A DNA stretch of 64,000 bases from Bacteroides nordii WAL 11050 = JCM 12987 (GTDB taxonomy: Bacteria; Bacteroidota; Bacteroidia; Bacteroidales; Bacteroidaceae): positions 186,001-250,000 of the forward strand of contig BAJA01000001.1 of NCBI GenBank assembly GCA_000613465.1. Reading direction: 5' to 3'. The notes under the pieces are model-generated. The model had not been told where the DNA came from. It ran no database searches and saw nothing but the letters and a program-made list of their open reading frames with translations. Of this stretch, positions 1-10,460 are shown in pieces. Position 1 is the stretch's first letter. Each line of letters opens with the position of its first letter. The position numbers and the translations under genes were made by a program.

Positions 1-79
1 AAACTATGGTTTAGAACGCGTTAAACAGTTTTCCTGGAGAAAAAGTGCGGAAGCATTGCAGAAAATATACCTACTTTAA
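1..79 (+). CDS. C-terminal tail of a glycosyltransferase, cut by window edge
   Basis: An open frame enters from the left edge (first full codon at 2) and stops with TAA at 77-79. The 25 visible residues include YGLERVKQFSW and an alpha-helical tail. This matches the last helix of GT4 (group 1) glycosyltransferases, where a 'RVKQFSW' type helix packs back onto the N-terminal domain. The cluster that follows is full of glycosyltransferases, which supports the reading. The start and most of the gene lie outside the window, so substrate cannot be judged. Confidence 0.55.
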   Translation, partial: NYGLERVKQFSWRKSAEALQKIYLL

Positions 80-291
80 AGGATGGAGAGTTGTTCGATC
101 ACTCTGCACAGTACTTCTCCTGATTGATAGAAAAGTTGTACGGAACAGAATTGAAATATCGGTCAAAGCAATATACACCGACGCAGGTGCGGAATAATTA
201 CAGAAGCATAGGAAAGCCATGAGAGAGTTATATGAATTATGATTTATTAGCGCTATATACCACATGGCATAAATCATAATTCATAATTCAT
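80..291 (+). other. short gap with a possible decayed coding remnant
   Basis: No intact gene. One forward frame from 88 to 222 reads like protein (GTELKYRSKQYTPTQVRN is a stretch of it) but has an in-frame TGA at 121-123 and no convincing start. It may be the end of a broken polysaccharide gene. From 266 to 291 there is a direct repeat of the unit CATAATT, similar to the gap at 10398-10457. Confidence 0.3.
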
Positions 292-1584
292 TTACCAAGT
301 TGCTACTTGTCCAGTTACAGGATTCTTGTACCAATTTGCATAAAAGTCATCTCCACTAGACTCAACCCAAGCCTTAAAACCCTTGTATGCTTTGTTTATA
401 TCTACCTTTTCAAGAGGAAACTGAAAATCTTTTATTACTTTCATTCCCCATACCAAATTCTTATCTGTTGAATATGCCATATCCGGATTCATCACAATAT
501 CTTTGCTGGTAGCTGCATCAGTTGTATAAGCAGTGTAAAGGGATGTAGGCTGATAGCCACGCAAGTGTATTTCACGATTTCTCGTAGTAACAAGAAAAAG
601 ATCCTGATTTATAACACTGGATGCCTGAGCAAAACCGGTACTTGCTTCGGCACTTCCACCCTTCTTTGTATAAATGGAGAAATTCACAGTAGCTGCCTTC
701 TGAACATTATGCTCTTCTGTATTATAAAAGTCTTTTCCATTTTTCAACTCTTTCAGTCCTTCTATCAGGAAGACAGGAGCAACATCGCCCTGATCATTAT
801 CGGCAAGTTTCACAGTGAGCCCGTTTTGTGTTACATCTTCAAAGTCAGCGATGTGGCGTTGAAGTAGTTGCCCGTAAATATTACCCGTAAAAGTTAATCC
901 GAGTTTAGATGGGAGATTACCTCCGATAGCACGAATTGTTACTGATACATCTATACGTTCATTCTGATATTGCGCTTCATTTCCGGTAGAAACATGAGTT
1001 GCAATGGAGTAATCGGCTACCAGGTCATTAAAGTCATAATCGCCTAAATCTGGCCAGCTATCTTCAAATACCAATGTTCCGGAATTAATAATAACGGCTA
1101 ATCCTTTTTCATCCTTTCCTACTTCAAAATGATACATTCCGTACAGCATATTTTCTCCAACAGGCAGAATTGTTTCTTCTTTAGCGGCACGACTTGACGG
1201 TATGACTTCTGCCAAGTCTACTTTTACAACTTTGGTTTCGGTTGCACTAATGGGATACTCCAAATAGAGTACATTGTTGGCAGTAGGAATATCTACTGTT
1301 ACTCGCGTTACCTGTTCTGGAAATACAGAGAGTTTAGCTTTCAAAGAGGATTCCGAACAGTCGGCATCAGCATAGACCCAAAGTACAGACTCTTCGGGAG
1401 CATTTACTTCAAGGGTCACACCACGCGTTACAATCCAACCAAAATCAGCAGGAATATTTAATTCTGCAGTCTTCTCCTCCAGATCGGTAGGCAGGGATAA
1501 GTCTTTACCATCATTTACACAAGCGGTAAACGTGAAAGCTATTCCAAACAAGGAATACAATACCCAATAATTTACTTTCATCAT
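292..1584 (-). CDS. LruC-domain outer-surface lipoprotein
   Basis: The 430-residue product starts with a hydrophobic signal and a lipobox ending in Cys22 (FTFTAC), so it should be a lipoprotein. The middle (about residues 175-190) has the acidic SWPDLGDYDFNDLVADY signature of the LruC domain (a DUF4842-type C-terminal region), common in Bacteroidales surface lipoproteins of unknown role. The Asp-rich loop looks like a calcium-binding type motif; that is inference. The first two codons are both Met, so the start is 1584 or 1581. The gene runs against the flanking glycosyltransferase genes and has its own promoter-like TATCTTTG on the reverse strand (1618-1625), so it is an independent insertion in the sugar cluster. 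Confidence 0.8.
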   Translation of the reverse strand: MMKVNYWVLYSLFGIAFTFTACVNDGKDLSLPTDLEEKTAELNIPADFGWIVTRGVTLEVNAPEESVLWVYADADCSESSLKAKLSVFPEQVTRVTVDIPTANNVLYLEYPISATETKVVKVDLAEVIPSSRAAKEETILPVGENMLYGMYHFEVGKDEKGLAVIINSGTLVFEDSWPDLGDYDFNDLVADYSIATHVSTGNEAQYQNERIDVSVTIRAIGGNLPSKLGLTFTGNIYGQLLQRHIADFEDVTQNGLTVKLADNDQGDVAPVFLIEGLKELKNGKDFYNTEEHNVQKAATVNFSIYTKKGGSAEASTGFAQASSVINQDLFLVTTRNREIHLRGYQPTSLYTAYTTDAATSKDIVMNPDMAYSTDKNLVWGMKVIKDFQFPLEKVDINKAYKGFKAWVESSGDDFYANWYKNPVTGQVATW

Positions 1585-1617
1585 TACTTAATTATAAAGT
1601 TGTTTTGTTTTAGGACA

Positions 1618-1625
1618 CAAAGATA
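1618..1625 (-). promoter_or_regulatory. -7 promoter element for the LruC lipoprotein gene
   Basis: The reverse strand reads TATCTTTG here, an exact match to the Bacteroides -7 consensus TAnnTTTG. It leaves a leader of roughly 30 nt before the start codon at 1584. No clear TTTG -33 box is seen 19 bases upstream. Confidence 0.45.
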
Positions 1626-1904
1626 GGTATTTTGTTGTATATTCTATTTATAAAAGTTGATTATTTTATTCAAAATAGAAACACGAGTTCGTCCACTCAC
1701 TCGGATTTTCCGCTACTGGGGCCGAAACCATTTTCGTACACTCTATTAAAACCAACTATTTATAGAGAATATATTTTTAATAAAAGTTAATGAGTAGAAC
1801 TCTCATCCTCTTTACTCCATTTTCTGTTTTCATAACAATTGATAATTATTTCCGTTTTCATGTTTATGCAAATTGTTGTATCTTATGAATATTCAGTTTG
1901 TTCC

Positions 1905-1982
1905 TCGGTGAGAAACGACCTGTTTCTCGTAGAGTTTCGACCCGATCTCCGTAGAGAAACAAGGCGATTCTCGTAGAGGAAA
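1905..1982. repeat. three imperfect copies of CTC(C)GTAGAG with hairpin
   Basis: The unit CTCGTAGAG or CTCCGTAGAG occurs three times at about 22-bp spacing (1926-1934, 1948-1957, 1970-1979). GAGAAAC at 1910-1916 can pair with GTTTCTC at 1922-1928. Function unknown; it lies between divergent transcription units. Confidence 0.4.
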
Positions 1983-2535
1983 AATAAAGATAGATAACAT
2001 ATTGATTTACAGCATTTTGACAGAGTATTAAAATGTTATATATTTTCAATATCTAAACAATCTTTTTATCTATTTATTTAGCATTTATATGTATCCAAAA
2101 TCACAACATGTTTCGGATCTTTTGTATATAATCCCGGGCATAAAGCTGTTGTTTTGTGAATCAGGCTGTAATTCAGACGCAATAACTTATTAGTAATATA
2201 TTAATCACTATGAAAAAGTGCTTCCTCTCAACTTCATATTTTTTCAGAAAATACAATTTTATTTCTTTGTTATGATTCTTGGCTAGACGTACACACATGA
2301 AAAAAGCAATATTTTCAATTGTTTGTCACGCACAGGCGATATCCATACATTTGACGATGTTATTCAAACTCCTTTATTGAACATAAAAAAATCCGAATAC
2401 ACGGATGAAAAGACTATTAAAGAAATATATCCAACTAATACACACGGGCATTAGCATAACCGGAAAATTATGAATAGGAATTTGGCTATGAAAAGATTTC
2501 TATCTACATTTGCTTACTTATTATATATACTTAAA

Positions 2536-3486
2536 ATGAAGCAAACAAATACAGAAAAAGATACTCCGAAAGTTAGTGTAATCATTCCCGTATATAATAC
2601 AGAAAAATATTTACAATTAGCAATAGAAAGTATTTGTCAGCAAACACTATATGAACTGGAGATAATCATTGTGGATGATGGTTCAACAGACAGAAGCCCC
2701 GACATATTGCACCAGTTAGCTGAACAAGATCATCGGATACAAGTATACAAACAAAAGAATCAAGGGCCATCTGTAACCCGGAATACAGGAATGGAATATG
2801 CTAAAGGACAGTATATCTATTTTATGGATAGTGATGACCGACTCGAAACCAATGCGCTTGAGCTTTGTTATCAAAAATGTGAAACAGAATATTTGGATTT
2901 TGTTTTTTTTGACGCTGAGAATTTTAGTGAGGAAATAACTGAAAATCTGCCAGCTTTAACCTATTCGCACACAAAAGAATTGGAAGACAAAACTTATGGA
3001 GGATGTGAAATGCTAAGCATTCAGGTGAAAAAACATCAGTTTACCCCTTCTCCGTGTCTCAATTTTATCCGTCGCTCATTTTTGCAGAAACATGCATTAA
3101 AATTCTATCCACATATTCTGCATGAAGACCAACTATTCACTTCATTACTCTATTTACAGGCTCAAAATGTAGGATTTATTAAACGAAATCTCTTTCATCG
3201 CAGACTACGTCCGAGCTCTATTATGACCAGCCGTTTCGCTTGGAAAAACATGTCAAGTTACTTAACTGTAGTATATGAGTTGAACTATTTCGGTCAAAAA
3301 CAAAGCCATGAAATTCAGAAAACAATCCATCTTTTTCTTTCTCAGATGCTCGATGCCGCTGTATGGCAGGCACATGCACTGCCACTACAACAACGAATCA
3401 AACTCCTCATCCTCTGCCTGACGAAATACAGAAAATATGTCACACCACGCACACTGGCAGTACTAATGATAAAAAGAAAGAAATAG
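2536..3486 (+). CDS. GT2 family glycosyltransferase
   Basis: The classic GT-A entry KVSVIIPVYNTEKYL is followed by IIIVDDGSTDRSPDI and the metal-binding MDSDDR (a DxD motif), so this is an inverting family 2 glycosyltransferase using a nucleotide-sugar donor. The product is 316 residues from Met at 2536. The frame is open back to ATG 2470, but the extra 22 residues are unlike the family N-terminus, so 2536 is preferred. It precedes the flippase by only 4 bp, so it belongs to the cell-surface polysaccharide operon. The sugar specificity cannot be read from the sequence. Confidence 0.85.
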   Translation: MKQTNTEKDTPKVSVIIPVYNTEKYLQLAIESICQQTLYELEIIIVDDGSTDRSPDILHQLAEQDHRIQVYKQKNQGPSVTRNTGMEYAKGQYIYFMDSDDRLETNALELCYQKCETEYLDFVFFDAENFSEEITENLPALTYSHTKELEDKTYGGCEMLSIQVKKHQFTPSPCLNFIRRSFLQKHALKFYPHILHEDQLFTSLLYLQAQNVGFIKRNLFHRRLRPSSIMTSRFAWKNMSSYLTVVYELNYFGQKQSHEIQKTIHLFLSQMLDAAVWQAHALPLQQRIKLLILCLTKYRKYVTPRTLAVLMIKRKK

Positions 3487-3490
3487 CTCT

Positions 3491-4968
3491 ATGACAAGTA
3501 ACCTCAAACAACAGCTTTTCTCCGGTGTATTCTATACCGCCCTTGCCAAATACAGCGGTATTATCATTTCCCTTGTGGTGGCCGGAGTGCTGGCACGGCT
3601 CCTCTCACCAGACGATTTTGGTATAGTTGCCATCGCTACAGTCATCATCGCCTTCTTCAGTATCTTTACTGATATGGGCATCTCCCCTGCCATTATACAA
3701 GATAAAACACTGACCGAACATGAACTGTCTGACATCTTTTCATTCACCCTCTGGATGGGAATAGGCTATCAGTACTCTTCTTTGCCGCCTCGTGGCCCAT
3801 TGCTGCCTATTATGACAGCCCAATCTTGCGCATCTTATGCCAATTGCTCTGTGTCAACCTCTTTTTTGCCTCTGCCAACATAGTGCCCAATGCACTGTTT
3901 TATAAAAATAAAGAGTTTAAGTTCATCGCCCTGCGTAGCTTCGGTATACAAATGGCGAGTGGCGCAGCTGCAGTCACCGCTGCTCTGAGTGGTGCCGGAC
4001 TGTATGCATTAATAATCAGTCCAATTCTTTCCAGTATACTGATATTCGGTATATCAATTAAACGTTATCCTCAGCATGCCTCGCTAACGTTGGGATTGAA
4101 AGCCATTCGCAAAATATTTTCCTACTCTGCCTATCAATTCCTGTTCAATGTCATCAACTACTTCAGCAGAAACCTGGACAAGCTATTAATTGGCAAGTAC
4201 ATGGGTATGTCTCAGCTGGGCTATTATGAAAAATCCTACAGATTGATGATGCTTCCGCTTCAGAATATCACGCAAGTAATTACACCGGTAATGCATCCCA
4301 TTTTCAGTGATTATCAGAATGACCTGCAACGCCTCGGCTCTGCCTACGAACGTATTATGCGCTTGCTTGCTTTTATCGGGATACCACTCAGCGTATTGTT
4401 ATTTTTCACAGCCAAAGAAGTTACCCTTATCATCTTCGGAGATCAGTGGTTACCCTCTGTACCTGTATTCCGTATTCTCACCCTCTCGGTGGGAGTACAG
4501 ATTATCCTCTCCTCGTCCGGAAGTATCTTTCAAGCAGCGGGAGATACGCGTAGCCTGTTTATCTGTGGATTATTCTCGTCCCTGCTCAACGTAAGTGGTA
4601 TGTTGCTGGGCATTTTTTGGTTTGGCACACTCGAAGCAGTGGCATGGTGCATTGTCATTACATTTTGTATCAACTTCATCCAATGCTATTGGCAGATGTA
4701 CCGCATCACACTCAAACGAAGCATGTGGACACTGTTGCGACAATTCGTGTCACCTATTATTGTGAGTATGCTTATTGCTGCCACGCTGCTACCGCTACAC
4801 TATCTTACAGAGGGGAACAACATTTTTTTCACGTTACTATTGAAAAGTATTATAAGTTTCCTTATCTTTGGGCTGTACATACAGACCACACACGAATATG
4901 ATCTGATAAGAAAAGCACGCGGGCTGGTCGGAAAACTAAGAAAAAAAATAAACGATACAAACAAGTAA
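3491..4968 (+). pseudogene. polysaccharide flippase (MOP/Wzx-like), frameshifted
   Basis: The N-terminal part (QQLFSGVFYTALAKYSGI, ARLLSPDDFGIVAIATVII) and the long C-terminal part (NLDKLLIGKYMGMSQLGYYEKSYRL) together make one multi-pass flippase of the MOP superfamily (RfbX/WzxC-like), which moves lipid-linked sugar units across the inner membrane. Near 3765 the frame breaks: adding one base after GG in ATAGGCTATC restores a continuous protein (GIG then LSVLFFAASW). About 490 residues, the normal family length, would result. A one-base loss in a G-run may be a sequencing error; if real, the flippase is inactive. It lies between GT2 and GT4 genes in the same direction. Confidence 0.8.
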
Positions 4969-4979
4969 CAAAGCAAACA

Positions 4980-6116
4980 ATGAAAATATTGTTTCTTATC
5001 TTTCACGGATTTGATGAAGCCAATGGCATCAGCAAGAAAATTCGTTATCAGGTGAAGGCATTGCGTGAGTGTGGGGCCGATGTACGTGTGTGCTACTATG
5101 ACATTGCTCCTAACGGACATCGTCAATGGTTAGTAAATGAAGAAGTTATTGCAGATCTGGGAAAAGGTGAAATAGCTAAAATAAAGAAACGTGTGTACTT
5201 TAAACCGATCTATGAATATGCACAAAATGAAAGTATCGATTTAGTTTATATTCGCTCATTCCACAACGCCAATCCGTTTACTATTCATCTGATAAAGCAG
5301 TTGAAGACTATGGGAGCGCGTGTCATAATGGAAATCCCGACTTATCCTTATGACCAGGAATATGTCACTCCCGGTATGAAAGTTTACCTTACCATAGACC
5401 GACATTTCCGACATAAATTAGCCAGAGAACTGGATGCAATTATTACATTTTCTGATAAAGAAAAAAATATTCGGAGTTCCTACCATTCGTATATCCAATG
5501 GTATTGATTTTGATGCTATACCTTTGAAACAACACATAAACGATACCTCCCACGAACTACATCTGATCGGAGTGGCCGAAGTACATTACTGGCATGGTTT
5601 TGACCGTCTGATACAAGGATTAGCGGAGTATTATCTTCAAGAGCAATCCTACAAGGTATTTTTCACATTGTAGGTCAATTAAGTGGTGAACGCGAACGAC
5701 AAGAGATAATACCAGCTATCTACAACAACGGACTAACACCTTACGTGATACTTCATGGTGCACGCTATGGTAAAGAACTGGACGAACTTTTCGAGCAGGC
5801 TGATCTAGGGATCGGAAGCTTAGGACGCCATCGAAGCGGGATTGACAAAATAAAAGTATTAAAAAACAGGGAATACGCTGCCCGCGGATTAGCTTTCACA
5901 TATTCGGAAACGGATGAAGACTTTGACAATATGCCATACGTATGGAAAGTGCCTGCAAATGAGACTTCTATGGATATACAAAAGTTAATAGAGTTTCATC
6001 AGAGCATCCATCTCCAACCAATAGAAATACGGAATTCTATAGCTAACCTATCATGGAAACATCAGATGCAGGAAGTGATAAACCAGATTTCACTAATGAC
6101 TACTCATAATGCTTAA
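4980..6116 (+). pseudogene. GT4 family glycosyltransferase, two frameshifts
   Basis: Three frame segments join into one GT-B glycosyltransferase of about 378 residues: an N-terminal domain (MKILFLIFHGFDEANGISKK), a middle piece (RISNGIDFDAIP, HLIGVAEVHYWHGFDRLIQG) and a C-terminal piece (ILHGARYGKELDELF, ADLGIGSLGRHRSGI). The frame shifts at a 7-A run (5461-5467; six A restores it) and near TTTTT at 5655-5665, where one base is missing. The usual GT4 donor-site EGFG-type loop is degenerate (GSLGRHRSGI), as in some wall and capsule transferases. The next glycosyltransferase begins 6 bp downstream. Homopolymer location suggests assembly error. Confidence 0.75.
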
Positions 6117-6122
6117 ACAGAT

Positions 6123-7273
6123 ATGACGAACACTCCCCTTAAATTAGTTTATTGTATCCCCTCTTTACATATTCCGGGTGGTATGGAACGGGTGTTGACC
6201 ATTAAAGCCAACTATTTTGCAGAAGTGTACGGATATGACATATCTATCATTCTTACTGATGGCGAAGGCCAAAAAACGTTTTATGAACTCTCCCCTAAAA
6301 TCCATATTATCCATCTGAATCTGAACTTCAATCAGATGTGGGATCAGCCTTTTTACAAAAAGCTCTGGATCTATCTGAAAAAACAAAGACTTTACAAGAA
6401 ACGATTGACCGATGCCTGACAGAAATCCAGCCGGATATCACAATCTCTATGCTACGAAGAGAAATCAACTTTATCACTTCCATACACGACGGGAGTATAA
6501 AGATAGGCGAGATACACGTTAATAAGGATAATTTCCGCGACTTTGCAGAAGAAGGTATGAGTGGTTTTATCAAAAAAGGATTGGCCAAAATATGGATGTG
6601 GCAACTTAAACAAAAGCTAAAAAAATTATCCCGTTTCGTCGTGCTGACAGAAGAAGACCGTGTCAAATGGAGTGGCCTGAATAATACAGCTGTCATCCAT
6701 AATCCACTCCCTTTCTATCCGGACCAGACATCGGACTGCTCAAAAAAAGAGGTCATTGCTGTGGGTAGATATTGTTATCAAAAAGGATTTGACCTTCTGA
6801 TAGAGGCATGGCGAATTGTGGCCGAAAAATATCCAGAATGGAACCTGCGAATCTATGGAGGCGGAGAGCAGGACGAGTATCTCCAGTTGAAAGAACGATA
6901 CAGACTAACCTCCCTTTACATAGAAAGACAGACACAAGAGATTGTAAACAAGTATTGTGAAAGTTCTATCTTTGTACTATCCTCACGCTTTGAAGGATTT
7001 GGTATGGTGATTGCCGAAGCAATGGCTTGCGGTCTCCCTGTGGTCTCTTTTGCCTGCCCATGTGGGCCGCGCGATATCATCCATGAAGGAAAAGATGGTT
7101 TTCTGATCAAAAACGGAAACATTACACAAATGGCCGAAAAGATAATGTACTTGATAGAACAGGATGACATTAGAAAAAAAATGGGATATCATGCACGTGC
7201 TGATATAGAACGCTTTAAGATAGAGAACATTGCCAGTCAATGGAAGTCATTATTTGAAAAAATTATAAGATAA
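6123..7273 (+). pseudogene. GT4 family glycosyltransferase, frameshifted
   Basis: The first 97 codons (KLVYCIPSLHIPGGMERVL, the glycine-rich N-terminal GT4 loop) and the following frame (AVGRYCYQKGFDLLIEAW, RFEGFGMVIAEAMACGLPVV) form one protein of about 383 residues. The EGFGMVIAEAMACG segment is the family's nucleotide-sugar binding E-x7-E motif, so the C-terminal half is complete. The frame switches between about 6380 and 6412, where one frame ends RLTDA-stop and the other reads on as CLTEIQPD. The gene abuts the previous transferase and the GT2 gene 4 bp after it, so it is one polysaccharide operon. Confidence 0.8.
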
Positions 7274-7277
7274 GATA

Positions 7278-8333
7278 ATGTATAAAGTAACAATCGCTAT
7301 CCCTCTGTATAATGCCGAGAGATACATACAGGAGACTTTACTTTCGGCTTTAGAGCAGACGTTTGAAAGTATTGAGATTCTTATCATCGATGACAAAAGC
7401 ACAGACGGTAGTATTTCTATCGTTAAGAATTTTCAGCAAACACATCCTCATGGAAAGAATATACGAATTTGCTCCCATAAAACCAATCAAGGAGTAGCAA
7501 TGGCACGAAATACAGCTATTGCAAACGCTATGGGAGAATATTTCTTTTTTCTGGATAGTGATGATTTAATAACTCCCGACTGTATATCATTATTGTATGA
7601 AACAGCTCAAACAAACGGAAGTGATGTAACCATTGGATCGTACAAAGAAACACATTATAAAGATTTCAAAGAGAAAGTGTTCCGTTTTTCATATCAAAAC
7701 ATGAAGGGGAAAGATAAATTTATATCCTTTTTATATAGTTATCCCTATTATCCACCCTACAAAACAATATGGAACACTCTGTTTAAACTGTCATTCTTAA
7801 CTGAGAAGAGACTGAAATTTGACAACATAAGAAAATGTGAAGATACACTTTTCATTGCCCAAATGGCCCCTGAGGTCGAGTCCTATACAACTATTTCTGA
7901 CATCACATATATGTATAATAAACGGGAAGGATCATTGTGTCAATATAATCCAAGAACAACAATACCGGCAGAGGAAATAGAATTACAAACGTATGTCAGA
8001 ATACGAATAAAAAATATTGCAACCCAATATATTGATAATACTTATGGAGAACATTTCATGACACACGCTATGATGAGCAGTTTTGAAGCCGCATGTATAA
8101 TATTAAATAAGAAAAAGTTAATTGTTCCTCGGGAAGTAGCTGACTCAACTGCAAAACAACTATTAGATCATCCATTAAATCTTAATAAAATAAGATACTT
8201 TAAAAAATACAAAAAAATAAACATTGTCTGGATGTTGTTAGGCAAACTGCCCTATAGCATACAAAAGCCATGTTTGATATGTTTCCAATATGGAATAAAA
8301 TGGTATAGAAAATTAAAACATAGAATGAGATGA
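7278..8333 (+). CDS. GT2 family glycosyltransferase
   Basis: The 351-residue product begins with the GT2 signature VTIAIPLYNAERYIQETL, then IEILIIDDKSTDGS and FFLDSDDL, giving the nucleotide and metal (DxD) sites. CEDTLFIAQMA supplies the usual catalytic acidic residue region. The C-terminal third is basic and AT-rich and looks like an acceptor or membrane-proximal part. It overlaps the next gene by 4 bp (ATGA), so the two are translationally coupled. Role: addition of one sugar in the surface glycan made by this operon. Confidence 0.85.
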   Translation: MYKVTIAIPLYNAERYIQETLLSALEQTFESIEILIIDDKSTDGSISIVKNFQQTHPHGKNIRICSHKTNQGVAMARNTAIANAMGEYFFFLDSDDLITPDCISLLYETAQTNGSDVTIGSYKETHYKDFKEKVFRFSYQNMKGKDKFISFLYSYPYYPPYKTIWNTLFKLSFLTEKRLKFDNIRKCEDTLFIAQMAPEVESYTTISDITYMYNKREGSLCQYNPRTTIPAEEIELQTYVRIRIKNIATQYIDNTYGEHFMTHAMMSSFEAACIILNKKKLIVPREVADSTAKQLLDHPLNLNKIRYFKKYKKINIVWMLLGKLPYSIQKPCLICFQYGIKWYRKLKHRMR

Positions 8334-9178
8334 AATGGTATACCAAGTACTTGCAGGTTTATGAAAAACCATTTGTAGATGCGCCACAATCTGTTATTGA
8401 CGAAGTACGCAACAAGTTGGCAAAACTGCAAAGTAACCAACCAGTAGTTACAGTCTCTTTGATCGGCTACAACGAGGAGAAACGCCTGTTGGCATGCCTC
8501 TGGTCTCTGAGCGAGATGATATGTAAATATCCGGTAGAAATCATTGGAGTAGACAATGAATCTACAGACCGTACAGCAGAAATATATCAGGCTACAGGGA
8601 TACCTTATTATACAGAAAACCAGCATAGTTGTGGCTTTGCCAGACTCTGCGGGCTAAATAATGCCAAAGGAAAATATCATATTAACATAGACTCTGATAC
8701 TTTATACCCACCTCATTATGTAGAAACGATGATAAAGGTACTGGAGAAACCAGGAGTAGTGGCAGTAAGCTCATTATGGAGCTATATCCCTGATAAAAAT
8801 CATTCTTGGATAGGCCTTAAATTCTATGAGTTTGCAAGAGATGTACATTTGTATTTGCAATCTTTCAAACGTCCGGAATTAAGTGTTCGGGGACTGGTTT
8901 TTGCATACCGCACAGATTATGCCCGCCAGGTAGGTATACGCACAGATATACGACGTGGTGAAGACGGCTCTCTGGCGTTGGGATTAAAAAAATATGGAAA
9001 AATAGTATTTGTACGTAAACGTAAAGCACGTGCCGTGACAGGATATGGTACCATCAGTGCCGATGGTTCATTACTGAATAGTTTTAAGGTACGCGTCCTA
9101 TATGCACTGAAAGGAATCGGTGGAATTTTCTCTAAAAAAGAGGTATACAAAGATGAAGATTCTAATTTGATAAAATAA
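8330..9178 (+). CDS. GT2 family glycosyltransferase
   Basis: A 282-residue GT-A protein. VTVSLIGYNEEKRLLACL and IIGVDNESTDRTAEIY form the nucleotide-binding half and NIDSDTLYPP is the DxD motif. RRGEDGSLALGLKKYG is the catalytic-acid region. No membrane segments are visible, so it is probably cytoplasmic or peripherally attached. It overlaps the previous stop (ATGA at 8330) and is followed after 13 bp by a membrane-bound GT2, consistent with sequential action in one pathway. Confidence 0.82.
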   Translation: MKWYTKYLQVYEKPFVDAPQSVIDEVRNKLAKLQSNQPVVTVSLIGYNEEKRLLACLWSLSEMICKYPVEIIGVDNESTDRTAEIYQATGIPYYTENQHSCGFARLCGLNNAKGKYHINIDSDTLYPPHYVETMIKVLEKPGVVAVSSLWSYIPDKNHSWIGLKFYEFARDVHLYLQSFKRPELSVRGLVFAYRTDYARQVGIRTDIRRGEDGSLALGLKKYGKIVFVRKRKARAVTGYGTISADGSLLNSFKVRVLYALKGIGGIFSKKEVYKDEDSNLIK

Positions 9179-9191
9179 AGATACTTACTAT

Positions 9192-10391
9192 ATGAATACT
9201 CTTTGGATTGAAATCATCTTTTGGATAGCCCTCTTCATCGTGTTCTACACGTATCTGGGCTATGGTATCGTTCTCTACCTGCTCGTAAAGCTGAAAGAGC
9301 TTTTGATAAAACCAATAAAGCGAAAACTGCCCGAAGACAGTACACTGCCCGAAGTAACGCTCTTTATCACTGCTTTCAACGAAGAAGAGGTGGTGGACGA
9401 AAAGATGAAAAATTCTCTCGAACTGGACTATCCAGAGGATAAACTACACATCGTATGGGTGACAGATGGTAGTAATGACGGAACAAACGAACAGCTACGC
9501 ACTCGTTGGGAAGGAAAAGCCACCGTACTCTTCCAACCCGAACGACAAGGAAAAACTGCTGCGATGAACCGGGGTATGAAGTTGATAAACACGCCTATTG
9601 TAGTGTTTACTGATGCCAATACGATGGTAAACCAGGAGGCTATCCGCGAAATCGTATTGGCGTTTGAGGATACACGCGTAGGCTGTGTGGCCGGAGAGAA
9701 ACGAATTGCCGTACAAACACGGGATGGTGCAGCTGCCGGAGGAGAAGGTATCTACTGGAAATATGAATCAACCCTGAAAGCCTTGGATGCACGACTGTAC
9801 TCGGCCGTAGGAGCGGCTGGAGAACTGTTTGCCGTACGCCGGGAATTGTTTGAAGAGATGGAGCAGGATACATTACTGGACGACTTCATCCTCTCACTGC
9901 GTATTGCCATGCAAGGACATACAATCGCTTATTGTACAGAAGCATACGCTATCGAAAGCGGATCGGCAGATATGCACGAAGAAGAAAAACGAAAAGTACG
10001 CATCGCTGCCGGAGGTCTGCAATCTATCTGGAGACTGCGCCCGTTGCTGAATCCGTTCCGCTATGGGATACTGAGTTTCCAATATGTATCGCACCGGGTA
10101 CTACGATGGTCGCTCACTCCCATACTGTTGTTTCTGTTATTGCCATTCAATACGCTATTACTGTGTATGGGAGCTTCGTGTGAGATCTACGGAACGATTC
10201 TGATACTTCAGATATTGTTCTACATTCTGGGACTTGGGGGGTATTACCTGTCAACACGACAGATAAAAAACAAACTGCTGTTTATTCCTTATTATTTTCT
10301 TTTTATGAACGTCAATGTACTGAAGGGAATAGGATATCTGAGGAAAAAACGTGGAACCGGTGCGTGGGAAAAGGCTAAAAGAGGGAAATAA
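9192..10391 (+). CDS. membrane-bound GT2 family glycosyltransferase
   Basis: This 399-residue protein has an N-terminal membrane helix (about residues 6-32), a cytoplasmic GT-A domain (VTLFITAFNEEEVVD, IVWVTDGSNDGTNE, VVFTDANTMV, DTLLDDFILS) and two or three C-terminal helices (about 310-375). That layout is like cellulose/hyaluronan-synthase type or poly-GlcNAc synthase type transferases (CESA-like). The strict QxxRW motif of processive synthases is absent; KVRIAAGGLQSIWRL lies at that place, so it may add single sugars. It is the last gene of the glycan operon before an AT-rich repeat gap. Confidence 0.85.
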   Translation: MNTLWIEIIFWIALFIVFYTYLGYGIVLYLLVKLKELLIKPIKRKLPEDSTLPEVTLFITAFNEEEVVDEKMKNSLELDYPEDKLHIVWVTDGSNDGTNEQLRTRWEGKATVLFQPERQGKTAAMNRGMKLINTPIVVFTDANTMVNQEAIREIVLAFEDTRVGCVAGEKRIAVQTRDGAAAGGEGIYWKYESTLKALDARLYSAVGAAGELFAVRRELFEEMEQDTLLDDFILSLRIAMQGHTIAYCTEAYAIESGSADMHEEEKRKVRIAAGGLQSIWRLRPLLNPFRYGILSFQYVSHRVLRWSLTPILLFLLLPFNTLLLCMGASCEIYGTILILQILFYILGLGGYYLSTRQIKNKLLFIPYYFLFMNVNVLKGIGYLRKKRGTGAWEKAKRGK

Positions 10392-10397
10392 ATCCTC

Positions 10398-10457
10398 ATA
10401 AATCATAATTCAACATCCTCTCATAATTCATGAATCATAAACCATAAATCATAATAC
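10398..10457. repeat. CATAA/TTCATAAT short-unit repeat in intergenic gap
   Basis: The gap between the last glycosyltransferase and the sensor kinase is built mostly of the unit (AA)TCATAATTCA in several imperfect copies. The same unit occurs at 266-291 in the gap beside the LruC gene. Similar low-complexity AT repeats occur in many Bacteroides intergenic regions. Confidence 0.5.
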
Positions 10458-10460
10458 CAT

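Larger units (their letters stand above)
1585..2469. other. 885-bp intergenic region without an intact gene
   Basis: It holds the LruC promoter, an imperfect repeat/hairpin block (1905-1982) and a possible decayed reading frame on the plus strand (about 2287-2457; TFDDVIQTPLLNIKKSEY is a piece of it) that has no start codon and ends at TAG. The rest is AT-rich and without visible structure. The remnant hints at a deleted gene between the LruC gene and the sugar cluster. Confidence 0.4.

Noticed and set aside
565-867. 100-codon forward frame
   Set aside because: It lies opposite the clearly coding LruC lipoprotein gene and has no family features; a shadow frame.
1864-2049. 61-codon reverse frame over the repeat block
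   Set aside because: Low-complexity content and overlap with the CTCGTAGAG repeats; no start context or similarity to known proteins.
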